A stretch of DNA of 64,000 nt from CAZSHG01 sp964459995 (GTDB lineage: Bacteria > UBP14 > UBA6098): assembly GCA_964459995.1 (NCBI GenBank), contig CAYWOR010000005.1:1-64000 (forward strand), written 5' to 3'. Shown piece by piece: positions 58,755 through 64,000 of this stretch. Made by a program: the position numbers and the translations under genes. The notes beneath the pieces were generated by a model. That model was not told where the DNA came from. It did no database searches and saw only the letters and a program-made list of their open reading frames with translations. Within the stretch, counting starts at the first letter, position 1. The number at the start of each line of letters is the position of its first letter.

Positions 58755-61700
58755 TTAGAAACCATAATATTCATCAGTCTGAGTCTCGATGAACAGTTCG
58801 TTCATTCTCTCGACCTCGTTCTCTTCATAATCATCTTGCACCGGACGGATTTTGCGATATTTATGGAATCCGGTTCCGGCGGGAATGAGCCTGCCGATAA
58901 TGACATTTTCCTTAAGGCCGCGAAGTTCGTCCGATTTACCGCTGATTGCGGCCTCGGTGAGAACTCTCGTGGTCTGTTGGAAACTCGCCGCGGAAAGGAA
59001 GCTGTCCGGAGTAAGGCTCGCACGGGTTATCCCGAGAAGTAAGGGCTCGAAATTCGCTGGCGTTCCGCCCTGAGCGATAATGCGCCTGTTTTCCTCGAAG
59101 AATTCGCCGCGATCAACCTCTTCATCCTCAAGAAATTTAGTGTCGCCGGGGGATTCCACGCGAACCTTGCGTAACATCTGCCGAACAATAACCTCAATAT
59201 GCTTATCGTCGAGAGACACGCCCTGCAGACGATATACTTCCTGAATCTCGTTGAGAAGATACTCCTGCACCGCGCGGTCTCCCAAAACCTTGAGGATGTT
59301 GTGCGGAATAATCGGGCCGTCGCAAAGTTTCTGTCCGGCCTCGACCTTGTCGTTCTCCTGAACAAGAATATGCCTTCCTCGAGGGACGATGTATTCGTAA
59401 ACATCCCTTCCTACGTGAGCGGCGGCTTCGAGAAATGCAGTGCCATCGGGTAACTGGCGGACAAGCCTGCTGGAGGTAAGTTCGAAAAGAAGGCTTCCAT
59501 CCGGCTCTACACGAGGATCGATAGCAACCTTCGCATAACGGCTACGCTTTTTGCGCTCGATCTTGATCTTGCCGTCTTTAATTGAGACACGGAACCTACG
59601 CCCGATTTTGACCGGCTCTTCGTCCTCGATAATCTCTTCCAGAATTTCACCGCGAAGGTCTTCCGGAGAATCGACCCCGATAATTTCTATCTTCGTCCCG
59701 GTCTTACGGGAATCTTCGATTGGGAATCTGACAACACCCTCGATTTCGGAGATAATCGCCGGATCTTTCGGTTTTCTCGCCTCGAAAAGTTCGGCGACGC
59801 GGGGCAAACCGCCTGTAATGTCGCGCGTTTTCGAGATAGAACGCATAAGTTTCGCGATAGGCTGTCCGGCTTTGATTTCGCCGCCGTCCTCGACAAGAAG
59901 ATGTGCATCGGTAGGCATAGAATAGGAACCAAGAATCTTGCCCTTTTTGTTTTTAACGACGATTCGAGGATGATAGACCCTATCGCGGAAGTCCATAACC
60001 ACCAACTGTTTGGTCATGGTGGCCTCATCGACTTCCATCTTGGCGGTTCTGTCCTCGATGATATCAACATATTCGACAATGCCGGATACATCGCTGAGAA
60101 TCGGGTTAATATAGGGTTCCCACTCATAGAGCATTGTTCCCGGCTCGATTTTCGTGCGATGTTTTACATTGAGCTTAGCGCCGTATGGCACTTTATAATC
60201 GTGCTCGATACCGTAATCATCGGTGATAATAATCTCGCCGGTGCGATTAAGAACGATACCTTCGTTGCTCTTGTCGTCGCTTCCGATAATACGGATGTTT
60301 TTGAACTCGACTTTACCGCCATAACGGCTTCTGACCTGCGATTGTTCAGTAATACGGCTCGCGGTTCCGCCGATATGGAAGGTTCTTAACGTAAGCTGAG
60401 TTCCGGGTTCGCCGATAGACTCGCCGGCAATAATACCTACAGCCTCGCCGACCTGCACCGTTTTATTAATCGAAAGGTCTCGGCCATAGCATTTCGAGCA
60501 GACACCATAGCGCGATTCGCAGGTAAGCACCGATCTTATGCTTACAACCTCGATACCGCGGTCTTCGATTTCATGGGCGACCTCGTCGGAGATTTCCTCG
60601 CCAGCCTCGACAAGAACATCATCGGTAACCGGATCGAGAATATCCTCGGCGGCGACACGTCCCTGAATTCTCTCTCTGAGAGGAATAACTATATCCTCCC
60701 CCTCTTTGAGGGCGGTCCGTTCGACTCCGCGAATTGTCCCACAATCGAGTTCGGTAATAATAACATCCTGAGCGACATCGACGAGACGGCGTGTGAGATA
60801 ACCCGCATCCGCTGTTTTGAGCGCTGTGTCCGCGAGACCTTTGCGCTGGCCGTGAGTCGAGATGAAGTATTCGAGAACGCTTAATCCCTCTTTGAAATTC
60901 GAGAGAATCGGCGTTTCGATAATTTCCTGTCCGGTAAGCCTCTTCTGAGGTTTGGACATAAGGCCTCTCATGCCGGCCAACTGCCTTATCTGGTCTTTGC
61001 TTCCCCTCGCGCCGGAGTCCACCATGAGCGCTAATGGGTTAAAACCGTAGTCGGTTCGAAGAAGAACGCGGAAAAGCGCGTCGGTAACCTCGTCCTGCAT
61101 ACGGTTCCATACGTCGATGACCTTATTGTATCTTTCGCCCTCCGTAACAAGACCCTTCTGACGGGCGTTGTTGACTTTATCGACTTCTTTGCGTGCGTTC
61201 GCTATAAGCGTCGGTTTCTCTTCGGGGACGATAAGGTCGTCAACACCGATAGAGATGGCCGCATAGGTGGCATACCCGAACCCGAAGGTTTTCAACTCGT
61301 CGAGGAAGATTGCTGTCGCTTTTAGGCCTTTGCGCTTATAACAGAGCGAGATAAGGTCGCTGAGCGATCTCTTTTTCATTACTTCGTTATAAAAAGGCAT
61401 TCCATCGGGAATCGCCTCGTTGAAAATCACTCTGCCAACAGTCGTCCAAGTCATTACACCCGGAATTTCAAGATAAGCCAGCACAGTTTCGCCGGTGGAA
61501 GAGAGCAACTGAATGCTCAGCATGCCTCTTTCCTTATCGTAATCATCATAGTGCACCATTCCGGCTCTTCCGGCAGTAATTCGAAGCGGCTCTTTTTCCG
61601 AGAGATGATCCGGATCGGTGGAAAAATGAGGTATCTGCGCAATAACATCGCCGGCCTTAACCGATTCGCCCTCGCGGAACATAAGATGTTCCTCCTGTGG

Positions 61701-63359
61701 GGGTATTCTACATGCTATTTGCGCGTTCAAATCGATTTTCTTATGGTCGAAAGCGATAAGGACTTCGCGCGGATTCGAGAATATCATCCCCTCGCCCTTT
61801 GCGCCCGGTCGAAGTTTTGTGAGGTAGTTACATCCGAGAACCATGTCCTGCGATGGGCTTGTTACAGGCTCGCCGTTAGAGGGTTTTAGGATGTTGTTCG
61901 GCGCGAGCATGAGGTTATGCGCCTCCATCTGCGCCTCGAAAGAGAGCGGCACATGGACAGGCATCTGGTCGCCGTCGAAGTCGGCATTGAACGCGGAACA
62001 TACGAGGGGGTGGATTTGAATCGCCTTACCCTCGACAAGCCGCGGATAGAAGGCTTGAATACCAAGCCTGTGAAGTGTCGGTGCACGGTTGAGCAAAACC
62101 GGATGGTCGCGGATGATTTCTTCGAGGAGGTCCCAGATTTCCGGTTTTTCCTTTTCGACGAACTTTTTCGCGCTCTTTACAGTTTGTGTAAATCCCTTCT
62201 CCTCAAGTTTTCGAAGGATAAAGGGTTTGAAAAGCTCTAATGCCATAGATTTCGGCAACCCGCATTCGTGAAGCTTCAGCTCGGGGCCTACAACGACGAC
62301 ACTTCTGCCGGAATAGTCCACACGTTTGCCCAAAAGGTTCTGGCGGAAACGCCCCTGTTTGCCTTTTAGCATATCGGAAAGGGATTTGAGCGGTCTGCGC
62401 GATTTCCCGCGAATTGCACTGCCCTGACGACCGTTGTCGATTAGCGCATCGACGGCTTCCTGAAGCATCCTTTTCTCGTTGCGAAGGATGACCTCGGGGG
62501 CTTGAATATCGATAAGCTTCCGGAGCCTGTTATTGCGGTTTATCAGCCTACGGTAGAGGTCGTTGAGGTCGCTTGTGGCGAATCTACCACCTTCGAGCGG
62601 AACCAAAGGACGCAAATCCGGCGGGATTATCGGGACTATTTTCAAAATCATCCACTCTGGGCGGTTTCCGGATTGACGGAAGCTCTCGGCAACATCGAGG
62701 CGTTTGAGCAATGTCTTGCGACGTTGCGCGCTATTTTCTATCTTGATTGCCGCGCGAAGTTCTTTCACTAACTCGTTGATATCGAGTCCGAGTAAAAGCT
62801 CTAAAATCGCGGGCGCGCCCATCTCTGCACGGAATTCGACCTTATTCGATTTAAGCTCGATATACTCTTCATCTGTGATAATCTGCCCTTTACGGAGGCC
62901 TGTTACCTCTTCTTTACCGGGGTCGAGCACGATGTAAGACTCGTAGTAGATGATCTCTTCGAGGTGAGTGATCGACAAATCGAGCAACCTTCCGATTCTC
63001 GATGGGTGCGACCGAACATACCAGACATGGGTAACCGGAACCGCAAGGTCGATATGCCCCATTCTGTCCCTTCGGACTCTTGAGCGGGTGATTTCGACGC
63101 CGCATCTATCGCAGACCACTCCCTTGAACCGGACACCTTTGTATTTTCCGCATGAGCATTCCCAATCCCGCACGGGGCCGAAAATTCTCTCGCAAAAAAG
63201 GCCGCCCTTTTCGGGCTTAAATGTCCGGTAATTGATGGTTTCCGGTTTTGTAACTTCTCCGAAACTCCAGGAACGGATCATATCGGGGCTGGCAAGCATA
63301 ATCTTGACACCCAGAAAATCCATCCCGCTTTTTTCGCGTATATCGCTACTCTTGGGCAC
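58755..63359 (-). CDS. rpoC: DNA-directed RNA polymerase subunit beta'
   Basis: 1534 residues from GTG 63359 (AGGGAGAG upstream). Zinc site 'CSCGKYKGVRFKGVVCDRCG' near residue 70; catalytic 'NADFDGDQM' near 458-466 with all three Asp; bridge-helix and trigger-loop regions are present ('SKDQIRQLAGMRGLMSKP', 'LTLRTFHIGGTAS'). A second zinc site 'CESRYGVCSKCYG' is intact. Somewhat longer than E. coli beta' (1407), as in FCB members. Between rpoB and rpsL as usual. Confidence 0.97.
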   Translation of the reverse strand: MPKSSDIREKSGMDFLGVKIMLASPDMIRSWSFGEVTKPETINYRTFKPEKGGLFCERIFGPVRDWECSCGKYKGVRFKGVVCDRCGVEITRSRVRRDRMGHIDLAVPVTHVWYVRSHPSRIGRLLDLSITHLEEIIYYESYIVLDPGKEEVTGLRKGQIITDEEYIELKSNKVEFRAEMGAPAILELLLGLDINELVKELRAAIKIENSAQRRKTLLKRLDVAESFRQSGNRPEWMILKIVPIIPPDLRPLVPLEGGRFATSDLNDLYRRLINRNNRLRKLIDIQAPEVILRNEKRMLQEAVDALIDNGRQGSAIRGKSRRPLKSLSDMLKGKQGRFRQNLLGKRVDYSGRSVVVVGPELKLHECGLPKSMALELFKPFILRKLEEKGFTQTVKSAKKFVEKEKPEIWDLLEEIIRDHPVLLNRAPTLHRLGIQAFYPRLVEGKAIQIHPLVCSAFNADFDGDQMPVHVPLSFEAQMEAHNLMLAPNNILKPSNGEPVTSPSQDMVLGCNYLTKLRPGAKGEGMIFSNPREVLIAFDHKKIDLNAQIACRIPPQEEHLMFREGESVKAGDVIAQIPHFSTDPDHLSEKEPLRITAGRAGMVHYDDYDKERGMLSIQLLSSTGETVLAYLEIPGVMTWTTVGRVIFNEAIPDGMPFYNEVMKKRSLSDLISLCYKRKGLKATAIFLDELKTFGFGYATYAAISIGVDDLIVPEEKPTLIANARKEVDKVNNARQKGLVTEGERYNKVIDVWNRMQDEVTDALFRVLLRTDYGFNPLALMVDSGARGSKDQIRQLAGMRGLMSKPQKRLTGQEIIETPILSNFKEGLSVLEYFISTHGQRKGLADTALKTADAGYLTRRLVDVAQDVIITELDCGTIRGVERTALKEGEDIVIPLRERIQGRVAAEDILDPVTDDVLVEAGEEISDEVAHEIEDRGIEVVSIRSVLTCESRYGVCSKCYGRDLSINKTVQVGEAVGIIAGESIGEPGTQLTLRTFHIGGTASRITEQSQVRSRYGGKVEFKNIRIIGSDDKSNEGIVLNRTGEIIITDDYGIEHDYKVPYGAKLNVKHRTKIEPGTMLYEWEPYINPILSDVSGIVEYVDIIEDRTAKMEVDEATMTKQLVVMDFRDRVYHPRIVVKNKKGKILGSYSMPTDAHLLVEDGGEIKAGQPIAKLMRSISKTRDITGGLPRVAELFEARKPKDPAIISEIEGVVRFPIEDSRKTGTKIEIIGVDSPEDLRGEILEEIIEDEEPVKIGRRFRVSIKDGKIKIERKKRSRYAKVAIDPRVEPDGSLLFELTSSRLVRQLPDGTAFLEAAAHVGRDVYEYIVPRGRHILVQENDKVEAGQKLCDGPIIPHNILKVLGDRAVQEYLLNEIQEVYRLQGVSLDDKHIEVIVRQMLRKVRVESPGDTKFLEDEEVDRGEFFEENRRIIAQGGTPANFEPLLLGITRASLTPDSFLSAASFQQTTRVLTEAAISGKSDELRGLKENVIIGRLIPAGTGFHKYRKIRPVQDDYEENEVERMNELFIETQTDEYYGF

Positions 63360-63406
63360 TTTTCTCTCCCTTTTTTACCGCGATATTAAAATCGAGCCGA
63401 AAGGCT

Positions 63407-64000
63407 CTACTCTTCTTCTTCTTCTTCCAACAACTGAACATCCAAACAGAGTCCTTGCATTTCTTTCATCAAGACATTGAAGGACTCGGGAATCCCCGGC
63501 TCGGGCGGGTTTTCGCCCTTGACGATGGACTCATACATCTTAGCCCTGCCATACACATCGTCGGATTTGTAGGTCAGGATTTCCTGAAGTGTATGAGCGG
63601 CACCATAGGCCTCCAAAGCCCAAACTTCCATTTCTCCGAACCTTTGGCCGCCGAACTGTGCTTTTCCACCGAGCGGCTGTTGTGTAACAAGCGAATAGGG
63701 GCCGATGGAACGTGCGTGAATCTTGTCATCCGCGAGGTGAGCGAGCTTCATCATATAAATTTCGCCAACCGTAACGGGGTTAACAAAGGCTTCTCCCGAC
63801 CGTCCGTCATAAAGGGTAACCTTTCCACTATCCGGAATTCCCGCCTGCGCCATGTATTCCTTGATTTCCGAGATTCTCGCGCCGTTAAAAACGGGTGTAT
63901 AAGCCTGTTCGTATCCGAGTATCCTTAGCGCCCATCCGAGATGGGTTTCGAGAATCTGACCGATATTCATACGCGAAGGCACACCGAGCGGGTTGAGAAT
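63407..64000 (-). CDS. rpoB: DNA-directed RNA polymerase subunit beta, C-terminal part
   Basis: Only the last 197 codons are in the window; the gene continues upstream (ILNPLGVPSRMNIGQILE reads in at the edge). 'GGKAQFGGQRFGEMEVWALEAYGAA' and 'LTYKSDDVYGR' are the universal C-terminal clamp-binding segments. The protein ends in an unusual run of six glutamates (LLEEEEEE). The stop is 47 bases before the rpoC GTG. Confidence 0.97.
   Translation of the reverse strand: MLNPLGVPSRMNIGQILETHLGWALRILGYEQAYTPVFNGARISEIKEYMAQAGIPDSGKVTLYDGRSGEAFVNPVTVGEIYMMKLAHLADDKIHARSIGPYSLVTQQPLGGKAQFGGQRFGEMEVWALEAYGAAHTLQEILTYKSDDVYGRAKMYESIVKGENPPEPGIPESFNVLMKEMQGLCLDVQLLEEEEEE

Overview
The window is bacterial chromosome, close to 48% GC by eye, and looks like an uncultured member of the FCB group (Bacteroidota, Fibrobacterota, Cloacimonadota, Zixibacteria, WOR-3 and similar candidate phyla). 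The reasons are a PorU-like C25 sortase next to a PorV-like barrel, at least five secreted proteins ending in a 'PNP(F/A)' C-terminal domain, DUF4837, DUF3078 and DUF5683-like proteins, and a GlmU-like nucleotidyltransferase of the type seen in that group. A four-subunit 2-oxoacid:ferredoxin oxidoreductase, a small 2[4Fe-4S] ferredoxin, QueH and HypF point to an anaerobe. The exact phylum cannot be fixed by reading alone. Two runs of exactly 100 N show a draft scaffold.

Layout. 1-2000: two minus-strand secreted proteins, the first cut by the window edge. 2200-6700: plus-strand run holA, membrane protein, MsbA-like exporter, membrane protein, queH. 6703-7040: a non-coding stretch with a 21-bp periodic A/T-tract repeat. 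7041-18311: a minus-strand envelope and secretion block, PorU-like sortase, PorV-like barrel with an inserted seven-blade propeller, M6 protease, two DUF5683-like proteins. 18400-24756: thiD, PAP2 phosphatase, DUF4837 lipoprotein, M36-like protease. 24826-33037: ferredoxin, ogt, prfB (programmed frameshift), purA, glycosyltransferase, phoH and a large Ig-like secreted protein, all minus. 33281-46262: nadC, PASTA protein, eIF2B-like protein, HAD phosphatase, Big2/propeller lipoprotein, HD protein, hypF, second PAP2, Na/Pi symporter and a BNR-repeat lipoprotein.

46300-49900: mscL and a DUF3078 barrel, tRNA-Arg(ACG) directly followed by tadA, then a tandem repeat array whose units carry the 5' end of the adjacent tRNA-Ser(GCT), a tRNA-Ser 3' relic, and tRNA-Lys, tRNA-Cys and tRNA-Gly. 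49900-54252: korDABC with a GlmU-like gene translationally coupled at its end. 54389-58122: cca, carbamate kinase, and a COG2403-type P-loop protein with a structured 5' leader. 58357-64000: rpsL, rpoC and the 3' end of rpoB, with the usual rpsG-fusA continuation missing.

How they work together: the PorU/PorV block would export and anchor the tailed proteases, adhesin and BNR protein encoded here and elsewhere. The kor cluster, ferredoxin and HypF belong to ferredoxin-linked anaerobic metabolism. TadA, QueH, CCA-adding enzyme and the tRNA genes form a loose tRNA maturation theme. Most genes have a clear GGAGG-type ribosome binding site, but four plus-strand genes have a sigma70-like promoter whose -10 box ends only 7 to 9 bases before the start codon and no Shine-Dalgarno sequence, suggesting leaderless mRNAs.
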